From Proteiniphilum sp. UBA1403 (GTDB taxonomy: Bacteria > Bacteroidota > Bacteroidia > Bacteroidales > Dysgonomonadaceae): a DNA stretch of 59,473 bases. The DNA lies in contig DBQD01000002.1 of assembly GCA_002305715.1 (NCBI GenBank), positions 1-59,473 on the forward strand. Direction: 5' to 3'. The position numbers and the translations under genes were made by a program. Positions 17,959 through 27,676 of this stretch are shown piece after piece (position 1 is the stretch's first letter; every line of letters begins with the position of its first letter). Under the pieces are notes generated by a model. That model had not been told where the DNA came from, made no database searches, and worked only from the letters and a program-made list of their open reading frames with translations.

Positions 17959-18537
17959 ATGGGTTGGTTATCCATTCTCTTAATTGCCATTGGACTCTCC
18001 GTTGATTCTTTTGCAGTATGCTTTAGTAAAGGTATTTGTATCAAGGTGTTCCATCCTTGGCGTGCTTGTAAGGTAGCTCTCGTATTTGGTCTTTTTCAGG
18101 GGTTAATGCCGTTTGTAGGATATGGCTTAAGTATTGGATTTTCCTATTGGATACAACAGTTTGATCATTGGATAACCTTCTTTATCCTGTTGATACTTGG
18201 TATGAAAATGATATATGAGTGTTACAAACCCAAGAAACAGGAAGATTGCCCAAATTGTGCCTGTAATGAAATGCCAGGAATTAATTGGAAGAATGTGACA
18301 ACACTTGCTTTTGCTACCAGTATTGATGCTGCTGCAACGGGACTTATCTTTGCTTCTTACCCAGGTACCATATTACAGGCTAGCTGGATTATTGGGACTG
18401 TTTCATTTCTCTGCTCCTTTATTGCTATCTGGCTTGGGGTTCACCTGGGCAAACGTATTAATTTTTGCATGGAAGCAGTGGGAGGTGTTATTCTAATCGG
18501 TATCGGTCTGAAAATATTACTGGAACACTTGTCATAG
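17959..18537 (+). CDS. mntP: MntP/YtaF-family manganese efflux pump
   Basis: 192 aa from the ATG at 17959; the frame stays open upstream to 17845, but that part lies across the promoter and MntP proteins normally begin as here (GWLSILLIAIGLSVDSFAV). Six predicted transmembrane segments, a duplicated three-helix layout, and the paired acidic motifs LSVDSFAV (near residue 14) and ATSIDAAAT (near 116) of MntP. Function in the family: export of Mn2+ from the cytoplasm. The hydrophilic loop has a Cys-rich CPNCACNE segment, which is not usual in E. coli MntP. The 3' end overlaps the convergent DUF488 gene by 6 bp. Confidence 0.85.
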   Translation: MGWLSILLIAIGLSVDSFAVCFSKGICIKVFHPWRACKVALVFGLFQGLMPFVGYGLSIGFSYWIQQFDHWITFFILLILGMKMIYECYKPKKQEDCPNCACNEMPGINWKNVTTLAFATSIDAAATGLIFASYPGTILQASWIIGTVSFLCSFIAIWLGVHLGKRINFCMEAVGGVILIGIGLKILLEHLS

Positions 18538-18879
18538 AGAACGCAGAACCTCCAATAAGATAATGGCTTGATTGTGAAGAGGATCTTTGGCTGAAAAAAG
18601 GAGGGTTACTTTCTTGTGTTCTTTCTCCAGATTCATTAAATCCATGAGTAACATACGTTTTTCTGTTAACTCCTCTTTATAACGGTTGGCAAATTCTTCC
18701 CAATTATCAATTTCATGGTGATACCATTTTCGCAAAGAGGATGAAGGAGCTACCTCCTTCATCCATAAATCAATGCAGGCTTTCTCTTTTGAAAAACCAC
18801 GTGGCCAAAGACGGTCAATCAAAATGCGATATCCATCTTCTTCATCCACAGGATCGTAAATGCGCTTGATCTGTATCAT
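18532..18879 (-). CDS. DUF488 family protein (YeaO-like)
   Basis: 115 aa. Matches the small DUF488 family: IQIKRIYDPVDEEDGYRILIDRLWPRGFSKEKA at the N-terminus is the family signature, followed by WMKEVAPSSSLRKWYHH. Function unknown; members are widespread soluble proteins. It overlaps mntP at its 3' end. Confidence 0.85.
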   Translation of the reverse strand: MIQIKRIYDPVDEEDGYRILIDRLWPRGFSKEKACIDLWMKEVAPSSSLRKWYHHEIDNWEEFANRYKEELTEKRMLLMDLMNLEKEHKKVTLLFSAKDPLHNQAIILLEVLRSL

Positions 18880-18931
18880 ATGTAGTCATTTTGTCTTATA
18901 CCATCTTTTATCTTCATTGAAACAAGCAGTC

Positions 18932-21073
18932 TTACTTCTCGATACCTACACGGTTGAGTATGAAAGCAAACTCGAATGCAGTGTCTTTGATGCTCTCGTA
19001 GCGACCTGTGGCACCGCCATGTCCTGAATCCATATTCATGTGCAGTAACAGGATGTTGTCGTCTGTTTTAAGTGAACGAAGTTTGGCAACATACTTTGTT
19101 GGTTCGTGAAACAGTACCTGTGAGTCATTTATACCACCTGTGACAAGAATATTGGGGTAATCTTGTGCTTTAATATTGTCGTAGGGAGAGTAGGAGAGAA
19201 TATAATTGTAATACTCCTCCTCATTGGGATTGCCCCATTCCTCGTACTCACCTGTAGTAAGGGGAAGTGTATCGTCGAGCATTGTGTTGATAACATCTAC
19301 GAAAGGAACTTGTGCCACGATGGTCTGATAAAGATCAGGACGCATGTTGGCGATGGCACCCATCAATAGACCACCTGCACTTCCTCCCATTGCAGCGAGC
19401 TTATTTGCAGAGGTGTATCCTTCGTTGATTAGTAATTCACTGCATGCTATAAAATCGGTAAAGGTATTCTTTTTATACAATAACTTACCATCTTCGTACC
19501 ACTGTTCACCTAAGTCGCTACCACCTCTAATCTGCGCGATTCCATAGACAAACCCACGATCGATGAGGCTGAACATACTTGCGCTGAAATAAACATCGGA
19601 ACTGTAACCGTAACTTCCATAGGAATAAAGTAGTGCCGGGTTACTTCCATCTTTCTTTCGATCTTTTTTATAAACTATTGCCATGGGAATCTTTACTCCA
19701 TCGGGAGCGGTAGCCCAAAGACGTTCTACTGTATAATCGTCTGGGTTGAATCCTGAGGGTATCTCCTGCTCTTTGAGCTTGGTTGTTTCACCTGTTTCGA
19801 TATTGTATTCGTAAAGTGTGTTGGGCCTGTTGAGTGAGGTATACGTATAACGGAATGTGACGGCATCGTATTCCGGATTCCCGCTCAGCGTGGCACTGTA
19901 GACCGGCTCGGGGAAGGCTATTGTTTTTGCCTCTCCACCTTGAACGGGCTTTACCTGAATTTCGGTTAGACCGTTATTGCGTAACTCCAGTGTAACATAA
20001 TCTTTTTGGATATCGATATTCTCAATGCGTACATCCTTTGAGTGGGGTAGAAATACCTTCCAGGTTGAACGGTCTTCATAACTCGTAAGGGGCATTTCGT
20101 AGATCATGCTATTGAGGTTTTCTCTGTCTTTGTAACGCAAAAAGAATTTTTCTTTATGCGGATACACGCTGTATTCCACATCCTGTATGCGAGGTAGAAA
20201 CACCTTGAAGTTGTCGGTAGGTCTATCGGCATAAATATAACGTTCCTCGGAAGTGGTACTGCTGCTACTGGTGATAAAGATATAATCCTTAGTTTTGGTT
20301 CCGTAGACATAGGTTCCAAAACGGGCATCCTTTTCTTCGTATACAAGTTCTCCTGTAGCCTGATCAAGTTGTTGGCGAATGATGCGAGATGAGCGAAGCG
20401 TTTGGTCAATAAGGCTGTAGAATAAAGTCTTGTTGTCGTTTGCCCAAGCTACAGATGCGGCGCCATCTACAGTGAAGCCTACTTCCTCTCCAGAGGCAAG
20501 GTCCTTGATTTTTAATTTGAATTCAGCGTAAGATCCAGTCTCGTTGTAAAAGTATGCCGCCTTGCTGTTGTCGGGGCTGATGGAATAACCGCGGAAAATG
20601 AAAGCGGGTTTGCCTTCTGCCATTTGATTTACATCGAAGATGATCTCCTCAGGTGCATCCATTGTTCCTTTCCTGCGACAGTAGGTGGAGTACTGTTTAC
20701 CCTTGGTGCTACGGGAATAATACCAATATCCGTCTTTGAAAGAAGGGTAACTCTCGTCGTCCTCTTTTATACGTCCTAATATCTCATCATATATTTTTTG
20801 CTGAAGCTCCTTCGTTGAGGCCATCACCGTTTCGGTGTAGGCATTTTCAGCATTAATATAGTCGATTACTTGGCTATTTTGCTTCTCTTTTAGCCAGAAA
20901 TAGTTGTCGATACGTTGTTGCCCGAAGTTCTCAAAGGTGTCGGGAATTACTGCTGCCACCGGAGGGGCAGGAAAATCAGATTGTTTCAATAGAGTCACTT
21001 TTTCAATTTTAACGTTACATGAGACAAATAAGAGTGACATTGCACTCATGATTAGGATGTTTACAGGTTTCAC
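18932..21073 (-). CDS. ptrB: prolyl oligopeptidase family S9 (oligopeptidase B-like) lipoprotein
   Basis: 713 aa beginning with GTG. Signal peptide with lipobox LFVSC (Cys near residue 19), so it is probably membrane-anchored rather than cytoplasmic like E. coli OpdB. A beta-propeller spans about 60-430 and the alpha/beta-hydrolase domain about 450-713. The nucleophile is Ser565 in GGSAGG, with Asp near 648 (VTGGINDSQVL) and His near 683 (DSGHGGATGRYE). Oligopeptidase B cleaves short peptides after basic residues. A small hairpin sits at the 5' end of the predicted leader. Confidence 0.88.
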   Translation of the reverse strand: MKPVNILIMSAMSLLFVSCNVKIEKVTLLKQSDFPAPPVAAVIPDTFENFGQQRIDNYFWLKEKQNSQVIDYINAENAYTETVMASTKELQQKIYDEILGRIKEDDESYPSFKDGYWYYSRSTKGKQYSTYCRRKGTMDAPEEIIFDVNQMAEGKPAFIFRGYSISPDNSKAAYFYNETGSYAEFKLKIKDLASGEEVGFTVDGAASVAWANDNKTLFYSLIDQTLRSSRIIRQQLDQATGELVYEEKDARFGTYVYGTKTKDYIFITSSSSTTSEERYIYADRPTDNFKVFLPRIQDVEYSVYPHKEKFFLRYKDRENLNSMIYEMPLTSYEDRSTWKVFLPHSKDVRIENIDIQKDYVTLELRNNGLTEIQVKPVQGGEAKTIAFPEPVYSATLSGNPEYDAVTFRYTYTSLNRPNTLYEYNIETGETTKLKEQEIPSGFNPDDYTVERLWATAPDGVKIPMAIVYKKDRKKDGSNPALLYSYGSYGYSSDVYFSASMFSLIDRGFVYGIAQIRGGSDLGEQWYEDGKLLYKKNTFTDFIACSELLINEGYTSANKLAAMGGSAGGLLMGAIANMRPDLYQTIVAQVPFVDVINTMLDDTLPLTTGEYEEWGNPNEEEYYNYILSYSPYDNIKAQDYPNILVTGGINDSQVLFHEPTKYVAKLRSLKTDDNILLLHMNMDSGHGGATGRYESIKDTAFEFAFILNRVGIEK

Positions 21074-21159
21074 GTTGTTTCTTTGTTTAGGAGTTGGAGA
21101 ATAAAAACAGTTTGCGAGCTATATAGGCATTACAGGGTCGTACTTGACCGTAATGCAGG

Positions 21160-21167
21160 CAAATATA
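21160..21167 (-). promoter_or_regulatory. -7 promoter element of the oligopeptidase gene
   Basis: Minus strand TATATTTG, full consensus. Immediately downstream in the transcript lies a hairpin at 21128-21155 (CATTAC + GGTC arms with a 2-nt bulge), which would sit at the very 5' end of an about 80-nt leader. Confidence 0.45.
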
Positions 21168-21221
21168 CACAATTCAGATGGAAAATAATGGAAGAACTAT
21201 TTTTTTCTGAAGATGTGAAAA

Positions 21222-21271
21222 TTTCACCTCACTTGATGGTACATCTCTGATCCATTTCGTGTGAGGTGAAA
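21222..21271 (-). terminator. probable terminator of speA
   Basis: 11-bp perfect inverted repeat TTTCACCTCAC / GTGAGGTGAAA with a 28-nt loop, lying 47 bp past the speA stop and followed on the minus strand by TTTT. The long loop makes it weaker than the other terminators here. Confidence 0.5.
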
Positions 21272-21317
21272 GAGTAAACTTGCAAATTGAGAAACGCTGT
21301 AAAACGTTGAAAGTCGA

Positions 21318-23216
21318 TTATTCGAGATAGGTGTAGCCGTAAAGACCGGAGCGGTAGTTGGAGAGAAACTCCTTTCCTTCTTCTACTGATATCTTGCCTT
21401 GTTTTACAGAGCTCATCACCCATGTCTCAACTGTACGAACCAGTTTCTTGGCGTTATACTGTGCATACTCCAATACTTCGGCAACCGACTCACCATCGAT
21501 GACCTGATCGATCTTGTATCCAGAATCGCCTGTAGAGACGTGTACCACGTTGGTATCACCAAACAGGTTATGAAGGTCTCCCAAAATCTCTTGGTATGCA
21601 CCCACAAGAAAAACTCCAATGTAATAAGGTTCATCTTTCTTAAGTGTGTGCAACGGAATATAGGTGGTGCGGAAACCATCTTGTGAAGCAAAATTGACAA
21701 TCTTGCCGTCAGAGTCACATGTGATGTCTTGTAGGGTAGCAGTCTTCCCTGGCCTTTCATCGAGCCGGTGTATGGGAATGATGGGGAACACCTGATCGAT
21801 AGCCCATGAGTCGGGCAACGACTGAAACAGGGAGAAGTTACAGAAATATTTATCGGGGAGAAGTGTGCCTAGTTGGCGCAATTCTTCGGGTGCATGTTTA
21901 GCCCGGTTGCTTGTGATGTTGATTTCACGGGCAATGGAAAAGTAAAGCTGCTCCACCTGTGCGCGAGTCTTCAAATCGAGCATGCCGAGACTAAAGAGGT
22001 CGAGCGACTCCTCCCGTATTTGTTGAGCATCGTGCCATGATTCGAGCATACGTGCCTGCGTAAGCGACTCCCAGATATTATAGAGTTCTTTCACCAACTC
22101 GTGATCATCTGGTTGTATATCCATATCTTCAGGCCATTCAGGAAGTGTGGCTGTTTCCAGTACTTCAAACACCAATACAGAATGATGTGCTGTAAGGGCA
22201 CGACCCGATTCGGTGATGATATTGGGGTGGGGTATTCCATTTTTATCGGCTGCATCTACAAAGGTGAAGACCGAGTCGTTTACATATTCCTGAATGGAGT
22301 AATTGATGCTGTTTTCGGTGAAAGAGGAGCGGGTGCCATCATAGTCTACTCCTAGTCCGCCACCAATATCAACAAACTCGATCTTGAAGCCCATAGCATG
22401 CAACTGAACATAAAATTGTGCTGCCTCACGAAGGGCTGTTTTAATACGACGAATCTTGGTGATCTGACTGCCAATGTGGAAGTGAATCAGTCGGAAGCAC
22501 TCGGTGAGATTGTGCTCCTTGAGCACCTCCATGGCCTCGAGCAGTTCGCTTGAGTTGAGACCAAACTTGCTACCGTCTCCTCCCGATTCTTCCCACTTAC
22601 CGCTGCCACTACTAGCCAGTTTTACCCGAATACCGATGTTGGGCTTTACTTTGAGCCTTCTAGCAATCTTTATGGTCAGATCCAATTCGTTTAGCTTTTC
22701 CACCACGATAAAGACCTGCTTACCCATCTTTTGAGCCAGCAGTGCTAATTCAATATAGCTCTCATCCTTATAGCCATTACAGATAATGAATGAGTTGGTT
22801 TCGGTGTTGATGGCCAACACGGCATGCAGCTCGGGCTTGGAACCTGCTTCTAGTCCAATGTTGAATCGCTTGCCGCTCGATACAATCTCCTCTACTACCT
22901 GACGCATCTGATTCACCTTGATAGGATAGACAATGTAGTGCTGCGCACTGTAATCATATTCTTTCGAAGCAATGGCAAAACTGTTTGAGATCTTTTCAAT
23001 CCTATTGTCCAAAATCTCGGGGAACCGAATCAATACAGGAGCCGATACATCACGTAGATAAAGCTCACGCATTAGTTCGCTTAAATCTACACTGCTTCCT
23101 TCTTTCTTGTTAGGTGTGACCTGTACATGACCCTTATCGTTGATGGAGAAATAACCGTTTCCCCAACCACCGATGTTGTACAATTCTTCCGAATCTTCAA
23201 TGCGCCATTTTCTCAT
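21318..23216 (-). CDS. speA: biosynthetic arginine decarboxylase
   Basis: 632 aa PLP enzyme making agmatine from arginine, the first step toward putrescine/spermidine. Typical SpeA start RKWRIEDSEELYNIGGWGNGYF; PLP lysine Lys100 in YPIKVNQ; the FVDIGGGLGVDYDGT segment and the HFHIGSQ motif belong to the alanine-racemase-like barrel; the C-terminal domain has GAYQEILGDLHNLFGDTNVVHV. Length matches the biosynthetic form. No agmatine-processing genes are adjacent. Own promoter element TAATTTTG upstream. Confidence 0.95.
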   Translation of the reverse strand: MRKWRIEDSEELYNIGGWGNGYFSINDKGHVQVTPNKKEGSSVDLSELMRELYLRDVSAPVLIRFPEILDNRIEKISNSFAIASKEYDYSAQHYIVYPIKVNQMRQVVEEIVSSGKRFNIGLEAGSKPELHAVLAINTETNSFIICNGYKDESYIELALLAQKMGKQVFIVVEKLNELDLTIKIARRLKVKPNIGIRVKLASSGSGKWEESGGDGSKFGLNSSELLEAMEVLKEHNLTECFRLIHFHIGSQITKIRRIKTALREAAQFYVQLHAMGFKIEFVDIGGGLGVDYDGTRSSFTENSINYSIQEYVNDSVFTFVDAADKNGIPHPNIITESGRALTAHHSVLVFEVLETATLPEWPEDMDIQPDDHELVKELYNIWESLTQARMLESWHDAQQIREESLDLFSLGMLDLKTRAQVEQLYFSIAREINITSNRAKHAPEELRQLGTLLPDKYFCNFSLFQSLPDSWAIDQVFPIIPIHRLDERPGKTATLQDITCDSDGKIVNFASQDGFRTTYIPLHTLKKDEPYYIGVFLVGAYQEILGDLHNLFGDTNVVHVSTGDSGYKIDQVIDGESVAEVLEYAQYNAKKLVRTVETWVMSSVKQGKISVEEGKEFLSNYRSGLYGYTYLE

Positions 23217-23264
23217 TCTGACAAACTGTATTTAAAGATGATATGTATATTAAACTTGAACCTG

Positions 23265-23272
23265 CAAAATTA
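23265..23272 (-). promoter_or_regulatory. -7 promoter element of speA
   Basis: Minus strand TAATTTTG, full TAnnTTTG match, 48 bp before the ATG. No clear -33 element. Confidence 0.4.
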
Positions 23273-23445
23273 AGCAATAATTTTGGGTGTTTCTGTTTAC
23301 ATGTGGGTAAATTGTGATAAAATGAAGTTTTTTGTGGATGAAAATGGGGTCGTAACATTTTTTAAGTATTAAATTGCAACATTCAGAGTTCTGAAAACAT
23401 CCTATTGAATGAACACTGGAATTAATTATACTAAAACAACAGCGT

Positions 23446-24708
23446 ATGCGAACATCATTTCAGCACATATTGTCGATTGTAATTGTTGCATTTCTTACTG
23501 CAGCATCATGCGACAAAAACAATGAATTCATAGACTCAGGAGAATTACCTAACCCTGTACAAATTGATCTTCGATCTGCAGAGAAGGAGATGGTGCAATC
23601 TGATCAGCGGTTTGCATTCGATTTTTTTGCCAATCTGTTTGAAGAAGAGGCGTTGGATGAAGACAATGACTTCATGGTTTCTCCTTTGAGTTTAAGCATG
23701 GCACTCTCAATGACCCGAAACGGAGCAATCGGTGAAACCGAAAATGCTATGAAACAAACACTTCATATGGGGGATTACTCCAATGAGGAGATCAATGCTT
23801 ATTATAGAAAATTGAAAGAGGCATTATTGATGACGGATCCCACAACCAGGCTTTCTATCGCGAATGCAATCTTTAGTAACAAGAATGTGGTTGTATATGA
23901 GGAGTTTATTGAAAAGAATCAGACCTTTTATGATGCTACAATACAAACGGTCGATTTTGCCAATTCGGCAACTGCCAACCTAATCAATAAATGGGCTTCA
24001 GATCAGACAAATGGGTTGATAAAGAATGTGATTGATAGAACTGATCCGTACGATTTGATGTATTTGTTGAATGCAATTTATTTTAAAGGGATTTGGGCGA
24101 CTAAATTTGATCCGAATAATACCATCGATATACCTTTTATTCACGAAAATGGTGTGACAACAGAGGTGAAGATGATGCGACAAAATAGCAAGTTTCTATA
24201 TGCCGAAGATCAGTATCTGCAATTGGTGCAACTACCCTACGGCAATAAAGCGTATAGCATGATGGTGCTTCTACCAAAAGAAGGACCACTGAAAGATGTA
24301 GTTTCGGTTATTCGTGGTGATAACTATTGGAGTGGACTTAAGGCGAAACTACGCGAAACAGAGGTGGACCTTTCGTTGCCAAAGTTCAAAACGGAATACA
24401 GTAAAAAGCTGAACAATTCACTTACAAAGATGGGTATGGGGATTGCTTTTACAGATAATGCCGATTTTACAGGTATCACAGATGATCCGGCAAAAATATC
24501 ATTTGTAAAGCAGGATACCTATATAAGTACAGATGAATTGGGAACTGAAGCTGCAGCGGTGACAACAGTCGGTGTAGTATTAACATCCATTCCCATTTCA
24601 CCTCAGAAGGTTGTCTTTCGTGCAAACAAGCCTTTTATGTATCTTATTCAGGAGAATTCAACCGGAGCAATCTTATTTATGGGAGCAGTAAAAAAACTAG
24701 AAAAGTAG
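23446..24708 (+). CDS. serpin-family serine protease inhibitor, lipoprotein
   Basis: 420 aa. Signal peptide with lipobox TAASC (Cys near residue 23), so it is probably anchored to an outer envelope membrane. The full serpin fold follows, with the signature KPFMYLI near the C-terminus. The reactive-centre loop hinge ELGTEAAAVTT (residues 364-374) has the small residues needed for inhibitory insertion. Counting from the hinge, the predicted scissile bond is Thr380-Ser381 (P4-P1 VVLT). A non-basic P1 argues against trypsin-like targets; elastase-, subtilisin- or papain-like proteases are more likely, by inference. Monocistronic, with a strong terminator behind it. Confidence 0.9.
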   Translation: MRTSFQHILSIVIVAFLTAASCDKNNEFIDSGELPNPVQIDLRSAEKEMVQSDQRFAFDFFANLFEEEALDEDNDFMVSPLSLSMALSMTRNGAIGETENAMKQTLHMGDYSNEEINAYYRKLKEALLMTDPTTRLSIANAIFSNKNVVVYEEFIEKNQTFYDATIQTVDFANSATANLINKWASDQTNGLIKNVIDRTDPYDLMYLLNAIYFKGIWATKFDPNNTIDIPFIHENGVTTEVKMMRQNSKFLYAEDQYLQLVQLPYGNKAYSMMVLLPKEGPLKDVVSVIRGDNYWSGLKAKLRETEVDLSLPKFKTEYSKKLNNSLTKMGMGIAFTDNADFTGITDDPAKISFVKQDTYISTDELGTEAAAVTTVGVVLTSIPISPQKVVFRANKPFMYLIQENSTGAILFMGAVKKLEK

Positions 24709-24741
24709 AAGTAACAGTTTGCCCCCTTTTCCTCAAAAAGC

Positions 24742-24783
24742 AAATCACTCAGCGTTTTGTGTGCGCTGAGTGATTTTTTTTGT
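24742..24783 (+). terminator. intrinsic terminator of the serpin gene
   Basis: 13-bp stem AAATCACTCAGCG / CGCTGAGTGATTT with a 9-nt loop, running into a long T tract. The rest of the 24709-25075 gap is AT-rich and holds the nrdJ promoter and leader; no gene seen. Confidence 0.9.
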
Positions 24784-24960
24784 ATTATGTGTGAATTGGG
24801 TTGAATATACGATTATCTATTTTATTGTTTTGTATTTCAGCAGAGTTTGACAAAATAGAAAACTATTTGTGATTTTGAAAAAGTAAATAGGCTGAAAATG
24901 AGGATGTAAAAATTTATATTGGAAAACTTTTCAAATTGTTGAAAAATAAAGTTGGAAATG

Positions 24961-24992
24961 TTTTGTATTATTAGGAAGTTTCTATAAACTTG
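24961..24992 (+). promoter_or_regulatory. promoter of nrdJ
   Basis: TTTTG at 24961-24965, 19-bp spacer, and TAAACTTG at 24985-24992 (one mismatch to TAnnTTTG). The predicted leader of about 80 nt has overlapping hairpin options: TAACCA/TGGTTA at 24995-25029 and CCATG/CATGG at 25011-25026. No cobalamin riboswitch is recognisable. Confidence 0.55.
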
Positions 24993-25075
24993 CATAACCA
25001 AACGAATCTGCCATGAAAGTCCATGGTTAAAGAATTGAAAATAGATTTCGAAAGTCATAAAATAATAGAAGCTTA

Positions 25076-27646
25076 ATGATGAAAAAGAAAAAATATACAT
25101 TCGATGAGGCGTATAAGGCAACATTGGACTATTTTAATGGAGATGAACTCGCTGCAAAGGTATGGGTAAGTAAGTATGCCCTGAAGGATAGCCAGGGTGA
25201 GATTTATGAAAAGACACCTGAGGATATGCATTGGCGACTGGCCAATGAAATTGCGAGAATTGAAAAGAAATATAGCAATCCATTGAGTGAACAAACGTTG
25301 TTCGACCTGTTCGACCGTTTTCGTTATATCATCCCACAGGGAAGCCCTATGACCGGTATTGGTAATGATTATCAGGTAGCTTCCTTGTCGAATTGCTTCG
25401 TAATTGGAATGGAGGGGAGTGCCGATTCGTATGGTGCGATCATACGTGTGGATGAAGAGCAGGTGCAACTAATGAAGCGCCGCGGGGGTGTGGGGCATGA
25501 CCTGTCTCATATACGTCCTAAGGGTTCTCCTGTGAAGAATTCGGCACTCACATCAACGGGGTTGGTCCCTTTTATGGAGCGATATTCCAACTCTACCCGC
25601 GAAGTAGCACAGGATGGACGTCGTGGGGCACTCATGTTGAGTGTCTCAATCAAGCATCCCGACTCGGAAAACTTTATTGATGCTAAACTTGAGCAGGGGA
25701 AGGTCACAGGTGCTAACATCTCTGTGAAAATTGATGATGCCTTCATGGAGGCTGCGGCAACGGGTAAACAATATGTTCAGCAATATCCAATTGAATCAGA
25801 TAAGCCCAAATATGAAAAGACCATCAATGCAAAGCAGTTGTGGGAAAAAATAATCCATAATGCATGGCGCTCTGCTGAACCGGGTGTGCTTTTTTGGGAT
25901 ACCATCATCCGTGAATCGGTGCCCGACTGCTATGCTGATTTAGGCTTTAAGACTGTGTCGACCAATCCTTGTGGTGAGATTCCATTGTGTCCCTACGATA
26001 GTTGCCGCCTTTTGGCCATCAACCTTTATTCGTATGTGGTGAATCCGTTTAAAGAAAATGCCTACTTCGATTTCGACCTGTTTGCAAAACATGTGCAGTT
26101 GGCACAGCGTATTATGGATGATATTGTCGACTTGGAATCGGAAAAAATCGATAAGATTTTAGAAAAAATTGATGCCGATCCGGAAACTGAAGAGGTGAAG
26201 TCGGCTGAACGTAATCTATGGAAGAAGATTCAACGCAAAACATTGCAGGGACGCCGTACCGGAGTGGGTATTACTGCTGAGGGTGATATGCTGGCCGCCT
26301 TGGGTATTCGTTACGGAACGGATGAAGGAACTGATTTCTCTGAGAAGGTGCATCGTGCAGTAGCACTGAACGCGTATCGTTCATCGGTGAACATGGCCAA
26401 GGAGAGGGGCGCATTTGAGATATACGATGCGGAAAGGGAAAAAAACAATCCATTCATCAATCGTATCAAGGAGGCTGATCCCCAACTCTATGAGGATATG
26501 GTGAAATATGGAAGACGAAATATTGCACTGTTGACCATTGCACCAACAGGTACCACTAGCCTCATGTCACAGACTACGTCTGGTATTGAGCCGGTGTTCT
26601 TGCCTGTCTATACCCGTCGACGCAAAGTGAATCCAAATGACAGGGATGTGAAAATCGACTTTGTGGATGAGAATGGTGATTCATGGGAAGAGTATGTGGT
26701 ATTTCACCACAAGTTTGTGACCTGGATGGAGGCTAATGGTTATTCAACCACCAAGCGGTACTCAAAAGAAGAGGTGGATGAGTTGGTGCAAAAATCTCCT
26801 TATTATAAAGCAACATCAAATGATGTGGACTGGCTGCAAAAAGTGAAGATGCAGGGACGGGTGCAGAAATGGGTGGACCATTCCATCAGTGTTACAATTA
26901 ATTTGCCTTCTAATGTAACAGAAGAACTGGTGGGTCAGTTGTATATGGAAGCATGGAAGAGCGGTTGCAAAGGATGTACCGTATATCGTGATGGTTCGCG
27001 TGCGGGTGTGTTGATTTCGACAAACGAGAAGGAGGCAAAAGGAGATATCGACGAGAAAAGAAAAGGTAAGGAAGACGACTGCTATGAGATGCCGCAGATT
27101 GTCACCTCTCGCCCTATTGAACTGGAGGCTGATGTAATTAAGTTTCAAAATAACAAGGAAAAATGGATTGCCTTTATTGGTCTTCTCAATGGTAGACCAT
27201 ATGAAATCTTTACCGGTATTAACGACGAAGATGATGGTATTATGATTCCGAAGAATGTTACCACCGGTAAAATCATCAAGGCATACGACAACGATGGACG
27301 CAAACATTATGACTTTCAGTTCCAAAACCGCCGTGGCTATAAAGTAACCATTGAGGGATTGGATGGCAAATTCAACCCTGAGTTTTGGAACTATGCTAAG
27401 CTGATTTCAGGGGTATTGCGCTATGGTATGCCCATAGATCAGGTAATCAAATTGGTGTCAGGCTTGGAGCTCGACAGTGAAACAATAAACACCTGGAAGA
27501 ATGGTGTGGAACGAGCATTGAAGAAATACCTGCCGAATGAAACAGAGGCTAAGGGGCAGAAATGTCCTGTTTGCGGACAAGAAGCACTGGTCTATGAGGA
27601 AGGTTGCCTCAAGTGCCGTAACTGTGGTGCCTCTAAGTGCGGATAA
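25076..27646 (+). CDS. nrdJ: adenosylcobalamin-dependent ribonucleoside-diphosphate reductase (class II)
   Basis: 856 aa. Reduces ribonucleotides to deoxyribonucleotides using a B12-generated radical, with or without oxygen. NrdJ features: RRGGVGHDLSHIRPKGSP (near residue 137), the active-site Cys299 in NPCGEIPLC, APTGTTSLM with SGIEPVF (near 490-505), CKGCTVYRDGSR (near 630), a GRPYEIFTG region, and a C-terminal zinc ribbon (CPVCGQEALVYEEGCLKCRNCG). No class I NrdB-type subunit or NrdG activase is nearby, as expected for class II. Two ATGs stand in tandem at the start. Confidence 0.95.
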   Translation: MMKKKKYTFDEAYKATLDYFNGDELAAKVWVSKYALKDSQGEIYEKTPEDMHWRLANEIARIEKKYSNPLSEQTLFDLFDRFRYIIPQGSPMTGIGNDYQVASLSNCFVIGMEGSADSYGAIIRVDEEQVQLMKRRGGVGHDLSHIRPKGSPVKNSALTSTGLVPFMERYSNSTREVAQDGRRGALMLSVSIKHPDSENFIDAKLEQGKVTGANISVKIDDAFMEAAATGKQYVQQYPIESDKPKYEKTINAKQLWEKIIHNAWRSAEPGVLFWDTIIRESVPDCYADLGFKTVSTNPCGEIPLCPYDSCRLLAINLYSYVVNPFKENAYFDFDLFAKHVQLAQRIMDDIVDLESEKIDKILEKIDADPETEEVKSAERNLWKKIQRKTLQGRRTGVGITAEGDMLAALGIRYGTDEGTDFSEKVHRAVALNAYRSSVNMAKERGAFEIYDAEREKNNPFINRIKEADPQLYEDMVKYGRRNIALLTIAPTGTTSLMSQTTSGIEPVFLPVYTRRRKVNPNDRDVKIDFVDENGDSWEEYVVFHHKFVTWMEANGYSTTKRYSKEEVDELVQKSPYYKATSNDVDWLQKVKMQGRVQKWVDHSISVTINLPSNVTEELVGQLYMEAWKSGCKGCTVYRDGSRAGVLISTNEKEAKGDIDEKRKGKEDDCYEMPQIVTSRPIELEADVIKFQNNKEKWIAFIGLLNGRPYEIFTGINDEDDGIMIPKNVTTGKIIKAYDNDGRKHYDFQFQNRRGYKVTIEGLDGKFNPEFWNYAKLISGVLRYGMPIDQVIKLVSGLELDSETINTWKNGVERALKKYLPNETEAKGQKCPVCGQEALVYEEGCLKCRNCGASKCG

Positions 27647-27676
27647 GTTTGCCAAAAAGTTATTGAATAGAACTTT

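Noticed and set aside
24993..25075. Cobalamin riboswitch before nrdJ
   Set aside because: The leader is only about 80 nt and lacks a recognisable B12-box; only simple hairpins are seen.
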